NCBI RefSeq assembly: GCF_044904675.1
Contig: NZ_JADIKJ010000009.1
Span: 62,001-126,000, forward strand
Direction: 5' to 3'
Length of the DNA: 64,000 nt
Origin: Dyella_B jejuensis
GTDB lineage: Bacteria > Pseudomonadota > Gammaproteobacteria > Xanthomonadales > Rhodanobacteraceae
The position numbers were made by a program, and so were the translations under genes. The number at the start of each line of letters is the position of its first letter. Positions within the stretch are counted from its first letter, which is position 1. Shown piece by piece: positions 43,050 through 52,445 of this stretch. The notes under the pieces were generated by a model. That model had not been told where the DNA came from. It was given only the letters and a program-made list of their open reading frames with translations, and did no database searches.

Positions 43050-44069
43050 GTGTCCAAACCCAATTACCTGGCCTTGTTGCTGCTGGCCGTGACCGGCATT
43101 GTTCCGGTGGCGGCCGCTCCCATCGGCGTGGTCTGGCGTCTGCCTTTGCAAGGACCGGTCAGCTGGGATTACCTCACTTTCGATCAGGCGCATCGCCGGC
43201 TCTTCGTCAGCCGCGGCGTGCGAGTCGATATCATCGACGTGGATCACAAGACCAAGGTCGGCCAAATCGATGGCACCGCCGGCGCGCATGGCATCACCCT
43301 GGCTCCTGCATTGCATCGCGGTTACGTCAGCGATGGTTTGATCAACGCCGTAACGGTATTTGACCTGAATACATTCAAGGTGATTGCCACCATTACTGGC
43401 TTGGGCGAAAAGCCCGATGCGATCGTGTATGACTCCGCATCGAAGCATGTACTGACCTTCAATGGCAAAGGCCATTCGTTCAGCGTGATCGATCCGGCAC
43501 GCAATGTCTTGATCCAGACGGTACCGCTGCCAGGCAAGCCGGAATTCGCCCAGGCCGACGGTAACGGACACGTGTATGCGAATCTGGAAGATCGCTCGTC
43601 ATTGGTCGAGATCGACAGCCGGGCCGACCGCGTGTTGCACGTATGGCCGTTACCGGGATGTGACTCGCCCAGCGGCCTGGCCCTGGACCGGACACGGCAT
43701 CGCCTGTTTTCGGTATGCGATAACGAGCATATGGCGGTGACGAATGCGCTCGACGGTTCGCACGTGGCGACCGTGGACATAGGCAAGGGGCCGGATGCGG
43801 TGGTCTACGATCCCAGCAGGCAGATGGTCTATAGCTCCAATGGCCAGAGCGGCAATATCACCGCGATACGCCAGCACGATGCCGATCACTACGAAGTCAG
43901 CGCCTCCATTCCCAGCCAGTTGAGTGCACGCACGCTTGCGCTCGATAGCCAGCATCAGCAGCTTTATCTGTCGGCCGCGACGATCGATGCGAACAAACAT
44001 GGTGAAGGACGCTCTTTCTTGCCGGACAGCTTTACGCTTATTGCGGTGGGAATTGCAGCGCGTCCGTGA
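43050..44069 (+). CDS. Secreted YVTN/YncE-type beta-propeller protein
   Basis: 339 aa with a signal peptide (residues 1-23, ending PVAAA). The mature protein shows repeated propeller blades (FDQAHRRLFVSRGVRVDIID, ALHRGYVSDGLINAVTVFDLNTFKVIATITGLGEKPDAIVYD, ALDRTRHRLFSVCDNEHMAV, GPDAVVYDPSRQMVYSSNGQSG). YncE-like proteins are periplasmic; some bind DNA or act in metal or redox stress, but the role here is unknown. Divergent from the RND operon, so perhaps co-regulated. Confidence 0.88.
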   Translation: MSKPNYLALLLLAVTGIVPVAAAPIGVVWRLPLQGPVSWDYLTFDQAHRRLFVSRGVRVDIIDVDHKTKVGQIDGTAGAHGITLAPALHRGYVSDGLINAVTVFDLNTFKVIATITGLGEKPDAIVYDSASKHVLTFNGKGHSFSVIDPARNVLIQTVPLPGKPEFAQADGNGHVYANLEDRSSLVEIDSRADRVLHVWPLPGCDSPSGLALDRTRHRLFSVCDNEHMAVTNALDGSHVATVDIGKGPDAVVYDPSRQMVYSSNGQSGNITAIRQHDADHYEVSASIPSQLSARTLALDSQHQQLYLSAATIDANKHGEGRSFLPDSFTLIAVGIAARP

Positions 44070-44114
44070 GTGTTGAGGACGCGATGGGTAATCCCCCCAC
44101 AAAAGGCCAAGCCT

Positions 44115-44495
44115 TGGGATGGCTGGGTGAATGCAGTGGAGTACTTGTACCGGCGCGGCGCTATCGATGTCGAACAGGTAGCGCGCGCGCAACGCCTGGC
44201 CAATATTGGGCACTTGGTTGCGCATACCGATATGCACATGGGCAACCTATCGTTCCTTCTGTCCAACGACTTCAAGCCGTTGCTGTCCGTCGCACCCGCC
44301 TATGACATGGCGCCCATGCGCTGGGTCCCGTCATCCACCACTGGGGTTGTTCCAGAGCTGGTGAAGGAGGCCACGCCTCGAGTGAACGATCGCGAGGCTT
44401 TGGACATCGCACGCGAGGTATGGGAGGTGGTAGCGAATCTCGACGAAGTCACGCCTCAGTGGGCTGAGTGGGCAAAGGACCGCGCACGCCGAAGG
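44115..44495 (+). pseudogene. C-terminal fragment of a HipA-like (YjjJ-type) serine kinase toxin
   Basis: About 127 codons of open frame carrying HipA kinase features: GHLVAHTDMHMGNLSFLLSND (catalytic loop Asp and Asn-bearing loop) and VAPAYDMAPMRW (the DFG-like metal site). The N-terminal half of a normal 430-aa HipA-family protein is missing and no partner antitoxin is seen; the downstream frame after about 44495 has no similarity. It is a remnant, presumably of an integrated element. Confidence 0.7.
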
Positions 44496-44735
44496 AGGAT
44501 TTGGATGACGCACCATTGCCCACCACGGTGCCATCGCCCGGTTGATTGCCACCATGATGACCCTGGTGCTGGAGCTGCGGTACGGGTGGTGACCGGTGCA
44601 TCCGAAGTTGCTGATGCTGGTGGTGCTCACCGGTACCCATCCAACGCCAGCCCCCATGACCGAAGCCGCCTGGACGGCAGCAGACCAGGCAGTACCGTCC
44701 CGTGGTGCCATTGACCAATATGCTAGCTAAGGCGC
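44496..44735. other. Gene-free degenerate stretch inside the decayed island
   Basis: No supported gene. Short open stretches in several frames are interrupted by stops. It separates the HipA-like fragment from the recombinase fragment and probably represents rearranged remains of the same element. Confidence 0.5.
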
Positions 44736-45056
44736 TTGGACTACTACGTCAACTGGCGCGGCAGGTGGATCGACAGCATCAAGAAGACGTGGGCGCGCGT
44801 TCGAACTGGAGCGGCTGCCGCATGGTTTGCGCCAAAGATGTTGCGTCATACGGTTGCCGCAGAGCTGCGGCGCCGCGGCGTGCCGTCCTGGGAGGTTTCC
44901 GGGCAGATCGGCCATAAGCGCGCTGGCACGTCGGAGATTTACGCCAGGTTCGACCCGGACTATTTAAGCAAGGCTGCGCGGGCGCTGGATGCAGGAGATC
45001 GCCGTACTGGTGCCCAAGCTTTCCGGGGTCACGGCGGGGTCAGTCCTGAAAACTGA
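44736..45056 (+). pseudogene. C-terminal fragment of a tyrosine recombinase / integrase
   Basis: About 106 codons. The C-terminal catalytic half is recognisable: MLRHTVAAELRRRGVPSWEVSGQIGHKRAGTSEIYARFDPDYL contains the Arg-His box, the GH pair and the nucleophilic Tyr in EIYARF. The N-terminal arm-binding and core domains are missing. It lies 48 nt from the 3' end of tRNA-Val, the usual place for an integrase of a tRNA-targeting island. Confidence 0.78.
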
Positions 45057-45104
45057 TGAGCCTGACAGCATCTCGAAAATCGTTGATGCGTAAGGCTTAG
45101 AAAG

Positions 45105-45179
45105 TGGTGGGCGGTACAAGGATCGAACTTGTGACCCCTTCCATGTCAAGGAAGTGCTCTACCGCTGAGCTAACCGCCC
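45105..45179 (-). tRNA. tRNA-Val (GAC)
   Basis: 75 nt, minus strand, with encoded CCA. Acceptor stem GGGCGG/CCGCCC, D-arm GCTCAGCGGTAGAGC, anticodon arm CTTCC-TTGACAT-GGAAG giving anticodon GAC, and T-arm with GTTCGATCC. All stems pair well. Its 3' end faces the integrase fragment, consistent with use as an attachment site. Confidence 0.96.
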
Positions 45180-45230
45180 GAGGCTCGCCGGCGGACCGTG
45201 CGAGCCGCATAGTCTAGCGGAACCGGAAAC

Positions 45231-47261
45231 CTATCGCAAAGCCTGTTCCCGCAGCTGGTGGATCTGGTCGCGCAGGCGGGCGGCCTCCTCGAACTCCAGG
45301 TTTTCCGCGTGCTTGCGCATCTCGGCTTCCAGCCGCTTGAGCATGGTCGAGGCCTGATCGGCGTTCAGGGCGGCGTAGTTGGCGGCCGGTTCGGCGACCG
45401 CCGTGGCGCCACGGCCGCGCGACTTGCCGCGGCCGCGTCCCGGCACTTCGCTGCGCGCGCCTTCCATGATGTCCGAGATCCGGCGCACCACCGACTTGGG
45501 GGTAATGCCGTGCGCGACGTTCCAGGCTTCCTGCTTTTCGCGGCGGCGGGCGGTCTCGTCCATCGCCGCTTTCATCGAGCGGGTGATGTTGTCGCCATAC
45601 AGGATGGCCTTGCCACGCAGGTTGCGCGCGGCGCGGCCGATGGTCTGGATCAGCGAGCCGGTGGAGCGCAGGAAACCCTCCTTGTCGGCATCGAGGATCG
45701 CCACCAGCGAAACCTCGGGCATGTCCAGGCCCTCGCGCAGCAGGTTGATGCCTACCAGCACGTCGAATTCGCCCAGGCGCAGGTCGCGGATGATTTCCAC
45801 GCGCTCGACGGTTTCGATATCCGAGTGCAGGTAGCGCACTTTTATATCGTGCTCGCTCAAGTACTCGGTGAGGTTTTCCGCCATGCGCTTGGTCAGCGTG
45901 GTGACCAGCACCCGATCGCCCAGCGCAATGCGTTTCCTGGCTTCGCCCAGCAGGTCGTCGACCTGGGTGCGCACGGGGCGCACTTCCACTTCCGGATCGA
46001 TCAGGCCGGTAGGACGCACCACCAGTTCGACCACCGCGTCGCCGGACTTCTCCAGTTCGTACTTGCTCGGCGTGGCGGAGACGAAGACGGTGCGCGGCAC
46101 GCGGCGCTCGAATTCCTCGAAACGCAGCGGACGGTTGTCCATCGCCGAGGGCAGGCGGAAGCCGAACTCGACCAGGGTTTCCTTGCGCGATCGATCGCCT
46201 TTGTACATCGCGCCAAGCTGCGGCACGGTGACATGCGATTCGTCCACCACAAGCAGCGCATCCGCCGGCAGGTAATCGAACAGCGTCGGCGGCGGCTCGC
46301 CCGGCGCGCGGCGTGTGAGATGCCGGGAGTAGTTCTCGATGCCCTGGCAGTAACCGACCTCGGCCATCATCTCGATGTCGAAGCGCGTGCGCTGGTCCAG
46401 CCGCTGCGCTTCCACCAGGCGGTTTTCCTTGTAGAGATATTCGAGCCGATCCTTGAGTTCTTCCTTGATCGTGTCGATCGCGTTCAACACGCTTTCGCGC
46501 GTACTGGCGTAATGCGTGCGCGGATACACGGTATAGCGCGGCACTTTGCGCAGGGTTTCGCCGGTAAGCGGATCGAACAGCGACAGATTTTCCACTTCGC
46601 CGTCGAACAGCTCGATGCGCAAGGCTTCGGTTTCCGATTCGGCCGGGAACACATCGATCACTTCGCCTCGCACGCGGTACGTACCGCGGCGCAGTTCCAT
46701 CTCGTTGCGCGTGTATTGCAGCTCGGTGAGCTGGCGGATCAGGGCACGCTGATCGATGCGTTCGCCGCGCGCCAGGATCAGGCGCAGCGAAAGATAATCC
46801 TCCGGATCGCCCAGGCCATAGATTGCCGATACGGTGGCGACGATCAGCGAATCCTTGCGCGAGAGCAGCGCCTTGGTCGCGGCCAGCCGCATTTGCTCGA
46901 TGTGATCGTTGATCGAGGCGTCTTTCTCGATATAGGTATCGGACGCGACGACATAGGCTTCCGGCTGGTAGTAGTCGTAGTAGCTGACGAAATATTCCAC
47001 TGCGTTATGCGGGAAGAATTCCTTGAACTCCCCATACAGCTGCGCAGCCAGTGTTTTGTTCGGCGCCAGCACGATGGTCGGACGCTGCACCTGCGCGACC
47101 ATGTTGGCGATGGTGAAGGTCTTGCCCGAACCGGTCACGCCAAGCAGCGTCTGCGCCGCCACCCCGGCCTCGAAGCCCTCGACCAGGCGCCGGATGGCTT
47201 CGGGCTGGTCGCCGGAGGGTCGGTAGTCGGAGACGAGTTCGAAACGGTCGCGATCAGTCAT
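45231..47261 (-). CDS. uvrB: UvrB, excinuclease ABC subunit B
   Basis: 676 aa, standard length. Walker A near residue 40 (LLGVTGSGKTFT), the DNA-clamping beta-hairpin (VSYYDYYQPEAYV), helicase motifs (LLVVDESHVT, TIGRAARN) and the C-terminal UVR domain that binds UvrC (LNADQASTMLKRLEAEMRKHAENLEFEEAARLRDQIHQL). UvrB verifies lesions in nucleotide excision repair. It is a single-gene transcript next to tRNA-Val. Confidence 0.97.
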   Translation of the reverse strand: MTDRDRFELVSDYRPSGDQPEAIRRLVEGFEAGVAAQTLLGVTGSGKTFTIANMVAQVQRPTIVLAPNKTLAAQLYGEFKEFFPHNAVEYFVSYYDYYQPEAYVVASDTYIEKDASINDHIEQMRLAATKALLSRKDSLIVATVSAIYGLGDPEDYLSLRLILARGERIDQRALIRQLTELQYTRNEMELRRGTYRVRGEVIDVFPAESETEALRIELFDGEVENLSLFDPLTGETLRKVPRYTVYPRTHYASTRESVLNAIDTIKEELKDRLEYLYKENRLVEAQRLDQRTRFDIEMMAEVGYCQGIENYSRHLTRRAPGEPPPTLFDYLPADALLVVDESHVTVPQLGAMYKGDRSRKETLVEFGFRLPSAMDNRPLRFEEFERRVPRTVFVSATPSKYELEKSGDAVVELVVRPTGLIDPEVEVRPVRTQVDDLLGEARKRIALGDRVLVTTLTKRMAENLTEYLSEHDIKVRYLHSDIETVERVEIIRDLRLGEFDVLVGINLLREGLDMPEVSLVAILDADKEGFLRSTGSLIQTIGRAARNLRGKAILYGDNITRSMKAAMDETARRREKQEAWNVAHGITPKSVVRRISDIMEGARSEVPGRGRGKSRGRGATAVAEPAANYAALNADQASTMLKRLEAEMRKHAENLEFEEAARLRDQIHQLREQALR

Positions 47262-47454
47262 GGAGGTGATGTGCGGGCGCGGGCAGGCATTTTAAATGTT
47301 GCATGCTGACAAGGCCTGTCAGCAGGGCCTGACCGGGTGGCGCGCCCTGCAACGGGTGGACATGCCGGGAGCGCGGCCTAGCATGGCTGGCATGAATCAT
47401 TGGAACCCCGATAACTGCGCCTTTCCATCTGAGGAAGAGACTGGCCTGCCTACG

Positions 47455-48045
47455 ATGCGCGGGCATGCCGCGCCGCCTTCCGGATCCGGCGCCCGGCAGC
47501 ATCACGGCAACGTCCAGCCGCCACGGGGATTCGGATGGATCGAGCAGATGGTAGCGCTGGCGGTATTGGCGGTACTCACTGCGGTGGCCGTACCCACCTT
47601 TCATCGCATGCTGGAAGGCCATCAATTGCGTAGCGCGCAAGCCGATTACATCGTGGCCTTGCAACACGCGCGCAGCCTCGCCGTGAACGAGCAGGCACGC
47701 ATGATCTTCTGCCCGAGCCACGATTTTCTACACTGCAGCAGCGATGGCGCATGGAACGCTGGATGGCTGGTCGGGCGGGCGGATTCCAACCATCCGGGCC
47801 AAGTCATGGGAACGCCCCGCTACAGCGGCGATGCTCATCGAGCGGGATTGACGATAGCGGGCACGGGCACGAATTATGTCTGGTTCAATCCCGATGGAAG
47901 CGCCAGCAGCACGTTCAAAAGCCTGTTTTTCTGCATGCGCGACGAACCCGGGCGGGTGCTGGTGATACGGATCGCACGACTGGGCCGCGTCAAGCGCGAC
48001 TTGCCCAACCGCGACGATACGTTCACGTGCCCGGCAAGCGATTGA
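47455..48045 (+). CDS. FimT/GspH-type minor prepilin
   Basis: 196 aa from an ATG at 47455, with GAGGAAGAG about 15 nt upstream; starts at 47296 or 47392 are also possible, so the N-terminus is uncertain. The type IV prepilin signal is RG-FGWIEQMVALAVLAVLTAVAVPTF, with cleavage after Gly and Glu5 kept. The C-terminal part (YVWFNPDGSASS, FFCM, VIRIARLGRVKRD) fits GspH/FimT, a pseudopilin that primes pilus assembly. No other pilin genes are near. Confidence 0.82.
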   Translation: MRGHAAPPSGSGARQHHGNVQPPRGFGWIEQMVALAVLAVLTAVAVPTFHRMLEGHQLRSAQADYIVALQHARSLAVNEQARMIFCPSHDFLHCSSDGAWNAGWLVGRADSNHPGQVMGTPRYSGDAHRAGLTIAGTGTNYVWFNPDGSASSTFKSLFFCMRDEPGRVLVIRIARLGRVKRDLPNRDDTFTCPASD

Positions 48046-48549
48046 TCAAAGCAATACCGGCCGATCCGGCAATTCATCCGGCCGCGCCTTGCCATGGCTG
48101 GGAAAGTGCTTCGCCAGCAGGGCATGCACCTGCGTGATGCCATGCAGCGCCCCTGCGCGCCATTGACCGGCTGCGAAATTGTCCTGCATGGCCGCGCAGA
48201 TAGCCGTCCATTCCTCGGCCTTGACACGCTGCGCGATGCCGCGGTCCGCCACGATTTCGATATGGTGCTCGCTCATCAGCACATAGATCAGCACGCCGCA
48301 ATTGTGCTCGGTATCCCACACGCCCAACTGGCCGAATACCTGCCGTGCGCGCGTGCTGGCGTCCAATCCGGCCAGCACCGCCAGCGGCGAGAGGCGCGAC
48401 TCAAGCGCAAAGCGGACCTCGCCCAAGTGAGTGGGTTCGCCGTCGGCAATGGCCGCGGTCATATCGTCGAGCAGTGCCGGCGGAAAACGCCGGGGCAACT
48501 GGAACCAGCCGTCGCACAGATTGGCGAGCAGTCGTTGGATGCTTGTCAT
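48046..48549 (-). CDS. TPM-domain protein (cytosolic, second TPM gene)
   Basis: 167 aa from the ATG at 48549, overlapping the upstream TPM gene by one base. TPM-domain features: FPPALLDDMTAAIADGEPTHLGEVRFALESRLS and HNCGVLIYVLMSEHHIEIVADRGIAQRV. No signal peptide is seen. It is the third gene of a lemA-TPM-TPM operon that is widespread in proteobacteria and whose role remains poorly defined (some TPM proteins have phosphatase activity). Confidence 0.88.
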   Translation of the reverse strand: MTSIQRLLANLCDGWFQLPRRFPPALLDDMTAAIADGEPTHLGEVRFALESRLSPLAVLAGLDASTRARQVFGQLGVWDTEHNCGVLIYVLMSEHHIEIVADRGIAQRVKAEEWTAICAAMQDNFAAGQWRAGALHGITQVHALLAKHFPSHGKARPDELPDRPVLL

Positions 48550-49421
48550 CACCAGCTCCCCGAGGCACCGCCGCCGCCAAAGCTGCCACCGCCGCCGCTG
48601 AAACCGCCGCCCCCGCCGCCGCCAAACCCACCACCCCCGCCCCAGCCGCCCCATCCGCCGCCGCCGATGGAACGGCCCGCGCCGGCCGGAAGCAGCATGA
48701 ACAGGCCACCCAGCACGCCACCCAGAATGCCGATGCCCACCGACGCCAGCAGCCATAACAGGCCACCGACCACCAGGCCGCCGAGCGGCGCGCGCACGAA
48801 GGCCGGCGCGCGTCCGAACATGCCGCGCAGGAAGAGCAGCGCGACGATGGCGAAGAAGAACAACCCGTGCAGATCCGGCCGGCCGCGCTGCTCCACCTCA
48901 TTGCCGCGCACCGGCGGCGGCAATGGCTCGCCGTTGATCAGCAAGGTCAATGCGCCTACCGCGTCACCGATCCCGCCGGCGTAATCGTTGTTGCGGAACT
49001 TAGGCGCGATGTATTCACGAATGATGCGTGCGCACGCCGCATCCGGAATGGCGCCCTCCAGGCCATAACCCACCTCGATACGTACCTGCCGGTCGTTCTT
49101 GGCGATAAACAGCAGTACTCCATCATCCACGCCTTTGCGACCGAGCTTGTTCGCTTCGGCCACACGCAGCGAGTAGTCGTCGACGTCGTCGGGCTGGGTG
49201 GTGCCCACCATCAGCACCACCAGTTGCGCACCCTTCTGCTTTTCCAGCTGGGTCAGCTGCGCGTCGAGCTGGTCGAGCTGCTGCGCGTTCAGTGTGCCGG
49301 TGAGATCGGTGACATGGCGCGTGAGCGTGGGCACGGCCGGAAGATCGTCGGCATGCGACGGCCACGGCGACCACAGCGCTATCGCCAGCAGCATCCACAG
49401 GCGCAGCCAGCGCCGCATCAT
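48549..49421 (-). CDS. YgcG-family TPM-domain membrane protein with Gly-rich tail
   Basis: 290 aa. A signal peptide (to about residue 24, PSHA) is followed by the TPM domain (VTDLTGTLNAQQLDQLDAQLTQLEKQKGAQLVVLMVG, GVLLFIAKNDRQVRIEVGYGLEGAIPD), two membrane helices (about 188-208 and 214-243) and a C-terminus of Gly, Trp and Ser repeats, the hallmark of this family. It lies directly downstream of lemA (1-nt gap). Confidence 0.93.
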   Translation of the reverse strand: MMRRWLRLWMLLAIALWSPWPSHADDLPAVPTLTRHVTDLTGTLNAQQLDQLDAQLTQLEKQKGAQLVVLMVGTTQPDDVDDYSLRVAEANKLGRKGVDDGVLLFIAKNDRQVRIEVGYGLEGAIPDAACARIIREYIAPKFRNNDYAGGIGDAVGALTLLINGEPLPPPVRGNEVEQRGRPDLHGLFFFAIVALLFLRGMFGRAPAFVRAPLGGLVVGGLLWLLASVGIGILGGVLGGLFMLLPAGAGRSIGGGGWGGWGGGGGFGGGGGGGFSGGGGSFGGGGASGSW

Positions 49422-49422
49422 G

Positions 49423-50067
49423 TCAATGTGCCGAGGTGGCGGGAGCCGGGCTGGCAGGTGCCTTGGCCGCCGGCGCGCCGGTGCCGAAATCGACCGTCGG
49501 CGCGGTGGAAATGGCTTTTTCGTTCTCCACGCTGAAGTTCGGCTTCACTTGGTAGCCAAACATTTTTGCGGTGAGATTGTTGGGGAAGGTGCGGATCATC
49601 GAGTTGTACTGCTGCACCGCCTGGATATAGCGATTGCGTGCGACGGTAATGCGGTTTTCAGTCCCTTCCAGCTGCGCCTGCAAGTTCTGGAACAGGCCAT
49701 CGGCCTTGAGGTTCGGATAGTTTTCGCTGACCGCCATCAGGCGCGACAGCGCACCGGTCAGCTGGCCTTGCGCGGCCTGGAACTTGGCCAGCGCCGCCGG
49801 ATCGTTCGCCAGTTCCGGCGTCACCTGGATGCTGCCTACCCGCGAACGGGCATCGGCGACTTCGGTAAAGACCTTGTCCTCATGCGCGGCATAGCCCTTG
49901 ACGGTATTGACCAGGTTCGGCACCAGGTCGGCGCGGCGCTGATACTGATTGAGTACCTCCGACCACTGCGCCTTCACCGCCTCGTCCTGCTTCTGGATTG
50001 CGTTGTATCCGCAACCCGACAGCATCACGACCAGCAACATCAGCACGATAACCCGTAAGGTATTCAT
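49423..50067 (-). CDS. lemA: LemA family protein
   Basis: 214 aa. A lipoprotein-type signal (LLVVMLSGC) is followed by the LemA core (YNAIQKQDEAVKAQWSEVLNQYQRRADLVPNLVNTVKGYAAHE, then LSRLMAVSENYPNLKADGLFQNLQAQLEGTENRITVARNRYIQAVQQYN). The Ala/Pro-rich tail is unconserved. First gene of the lemA-TPM-TPM operon. Confidence 0.95.
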   Translation of the reverse strand: MNTLRVIVLMLLVVMLSGCGYNAIQKQDEAVKAQWSEVLNQYQRRADLVPNLVNTVKGYAAHEDKVFTEVADARSRVGSIQVTPELANDPAALAKFQAAQGQLTGALSRLMAVSENYPNLKADGLFQNLQAQLEGTENRITVARNRYIQAVQQYNSMIRTFPNNLTAKMFGYQVKPNFSVENEKAISTAPTVDFGTGAPAAKAPASPAPATSAH

Positions 50068-50185
50068 CGGAACGCTCCCTTCCAGTGAGTGGCCATTGCA
50101 ACACCTGGCCTACATGGATGCAATCGCCTGGCCTACATGGGATTGTCCAGCGGACTGGCGATAGCGGAGCGGACCGCTTGCCGTT

Positions 50186-50560
50186 TCAGATCCAGCGCGG
50201 CCCGAGGATCAGCCCCCAGCACAGCACCACCAGCACCAGCAACAGGAACACCGCTGCCGAGCCCATGTCCTTGGCCCGCCCCGCCAGCTCGTGGAATTCC
50301 GGGCTGACCTTGTCGACCACCGCCTCGATGGCCGAGTTGAGCAGCTCCACCGACAGCACCAGGATCACCGGCGATACCAGGGCGAGCTTCTCCAGTGCTC
50401 CGTTCCCTACCCACAAGCCGACGGGAACCAGGACTACGGCAAGCATCGCTTCCAGCCGAAACGATGCCTCATGCCGCCAGCCGGCCCGCAGGCCCTTCAT
50501 CGACCAGCACAAAGCTCGCCACAGTTGGCGCGGATCGCCGCGAAAACCACTACCGGGCAT
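50186..50560 (-). CDS. dgkA: Diacylglycerol kinase DgkA
   Basis: 124 aa from the ATG at 50560, the usual size. Three membrane helices with the catalytic block ELLNSAIEAVVDKVSPEFHELAGRAKDMGSAAV (Glu and Asp residues for Mg-ATP). It recycles diacylglycerol made during periplasmic glycan synthesis. The longer frame to 50596 adds no conserved sequence. Confidence 0.94.
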   Translation of the reverse strand: MPGSGFRGDPRQLWRALCWSMKGLRAGWRHEASFRLEAMLAVVLVPVGLWVGNGALEKLALVSPVILVLSVELLNSAIEAVVDKVSPEFHELAGRAKDMGSAAVFLLLVLVVLCWGLILGPRWI

Positions 50561-50810
50561 GGCTGGAACGGCCCGCCGATGTGGAAAGCAAGGCATTTTT
50601 CAGCATGACGGGCGATGCTCCGGAGGGGCGGCGACAGGCGCGTCATGATGCCATAAGCAGCCGGCCGCCCCGGCCGCCGCAAGACATTGCTTGCCGCATT
50701 GCAACTTCAAGCTAATCGCGGATGGGTTAACCTTCGCCGATTGTGCCCGCTGAAGGCACTGAAAAAGCAGGTCGATGTCGGCCTCGTAGTACACGTGCAC
50801 GGAACTATCC

Positions 50811-52361
50811 ATGGCAACTCAGATTCGACCCGTTTCACAAACCCGCTCGTTCAGCACCGTGTTCCTGATCGAGATGTGGGAGCGCTTCGGCTTCTACGGC
50901 ATGCAGGTGTTGATGGTCACCTTCATGATGAAGAAGCTCGGCTTCGTCGACACCAAGGCCAACCTCGTCTGGGGTGCCGCCGCCGCATTGATCTACGCCA
51001 CCCCGGCCATTGGCGGCTGGGTGGGCGACAAATTGATTGGCACGCGCCGCACGATGGTCATGGGCGCGGTCATTCTTGCCATTGGCTACGCCATGCTCTG
51101 GGTGCCTTCCGACAACGCATACATGACCTACGTGGCGTTGGGCGTGATCGTGGTCGGCAATGGATTCTTCAAGCCGAACGCCGGCAATCTCGTGCGCAAG
51201 ATCTACGAGGGCGACGAAACCAGGATCGATAGCGCTTTCACCATTTACTACATGGCCGTGAATGTCGGCTCGATGATCTCGATGACGGCGACACCGTGGA
51301 TCCGCGATGTCGTCGCCGCAAAATACGGCGACTCGATGGGCTGGCATACGGCCTTCGGCGTCTGTTCGATCGGCCTGGTGCTTGGCCTGATCAATTACCT
51401 TTTGATGAAACGCACGCTGGCGCACATCGGCTCACCCAGCGACGACCGCCCGGTAGATCTCAAACGCCTCACCGCGGTATTGCTGGTTGGACTCGCCACC
51501 GTCTTCATCTCCGCGTTCATCCTGCAGAGCGAGACCGTTGCCAAGTGGTGCGTGTACGCGGCCGGCGCCGTGATCCTGGGCATTTTCGTGCACCTGATCC
51601 GCTCCAGCCAGCCGAGCGAACGCGCCGGACTGACCGCTGCGCTGGTGCTGACGGTACAGACCATTTTCTTCTTCATCTTCTATGCGCAGATGGCGACGTC
51701 GCTGAATCTTTTCGCGCAACGCAACGTCGACCTTTCGTTCGACGTATTCGGCGCGCATCTGTTCACCTGGATTCCCGAGCAATACCAGAATTTGAATGCC
51801 ATCTGGATCGTGATCCTCAGCCCCGTGCTGGTTTTCATCTACAACTCGCTCGGCCGCCTGGGCAAGGATCCATCGGTGGCGGCCAAGTTCGCCTGGGGTT
51901 TCGCGGCGGTCGCGCTGGGCTTTTTCATGTACGGCGTCGGCGCCAGGTCGGCTGTGAACGGCCAGGTTTCCTCGTGGATCATGGTCTGGGGTTACGGCCT
52001 GTATTCGCTGGGCGAACTGCTGGTCAGCGGCCTGGGACTGGCGATGATCGCCCGCTACGTGCCCGAGCGCATGGGCGGTTTCATGATGGGTGCCTACTTC
52101 GTGGCGGTCGGCATTTCCCAGTACCTGGGCAGCGTGGTGGCGAACATCGCGCACATCCCGGACAACATTACCGATCCGCTGGAATCGCTGGCCATTTACA
52201 CGCATCTGTTCAATATCCTCGGCTTCGTAGGCGTGGGCTGCACGCTGGTCGCCGTGGCCATGCTGCCGCTGATGAACAAGCTATCGGCCAGCCATTCCGA
52301 TCCCGCGACCAATCACGATCCTTTACCGGCCGTGCGCAGCGAGGAATTCAACACGCCGTAA
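50811..52361 (+). CDS. POT/PTR-family proton-dependent oligopeptide transporter
   Basis: 516 aa with about 14 membrane segments. The proton-coupling motif E-x-x-E-R-F is present (IEMWERFGFYG, near residue 22), as is the PTR2 signature region (GGWVGDKLIGTRRTMVMGAVILAIGY) and FTIYYMAVNVGSM. It imports di- and tripeptides. The next gene starts 84 nt downstream; the two may or may not be co-transcribed. Confidence 0.95.
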   Translation: MATQIRPVSQTRSFSTVFLIEMWERFGFYGMQVLMVTFMMKKLGFVDTKANLVWGAAAALIYATPAIGGWVGDKLIGTRRTMVMGAVILAIGYAMLWVPSDNAYMTYVALGVIVVGNGFFKPNAGNLVRKIYEGDETRIDSAFTIYYMAVNVGSMISMTATPWIRDVVAAKYGDSMGWHTAFGVCSIGLVLGLINYLLMKRTLAHIGSPSDDRPVDLKRLTAVLLVGLATVFISAFILQSETVAKWCVYAAGAVILGIFVHLIRSSQPSERAGLTAALVLTVQTIFFFIFYAQMATSLNLFAQRNVDLSFDVFGAHLFTWIPEQYQNLNAIWIVILSPVLVFIYNSLGRLGKDPSVAAKFAWGFAAVALGFFMYGVGARSAVNGQVSSWIMVWGYGLYSLGELLVSGLGLAMIARYVPERMGGFMMGAYFVAVGISQYLGSVVANIAHIPDNITDPLESLAIYTHLFNILGFVGVGCTLVAVAMLPLMNKLSASHSDPATNHDPLPAVRSEEFNTP

Positions 52362-52445
52362 GAGGCAGCGCGTATACCCGGGCATGGGCGAGCCGAGCGC
52401 GCGCAGACGCTCGCCCTTCCCTCTTCGATACCTGTCTTTCGATTC

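Noticed and set aside
44070..44714. Intact HipA-family gene
   Set aside because: Only the C-terminal kinase part is recognisable; the first codons overlap the end of the beta-propeller gene region and the last 70 codons have no similarity.
45258..47309. Long plus-strand open frame opposite uvrB
   Set aside because: Antisense shadow of uvrB with no family features.
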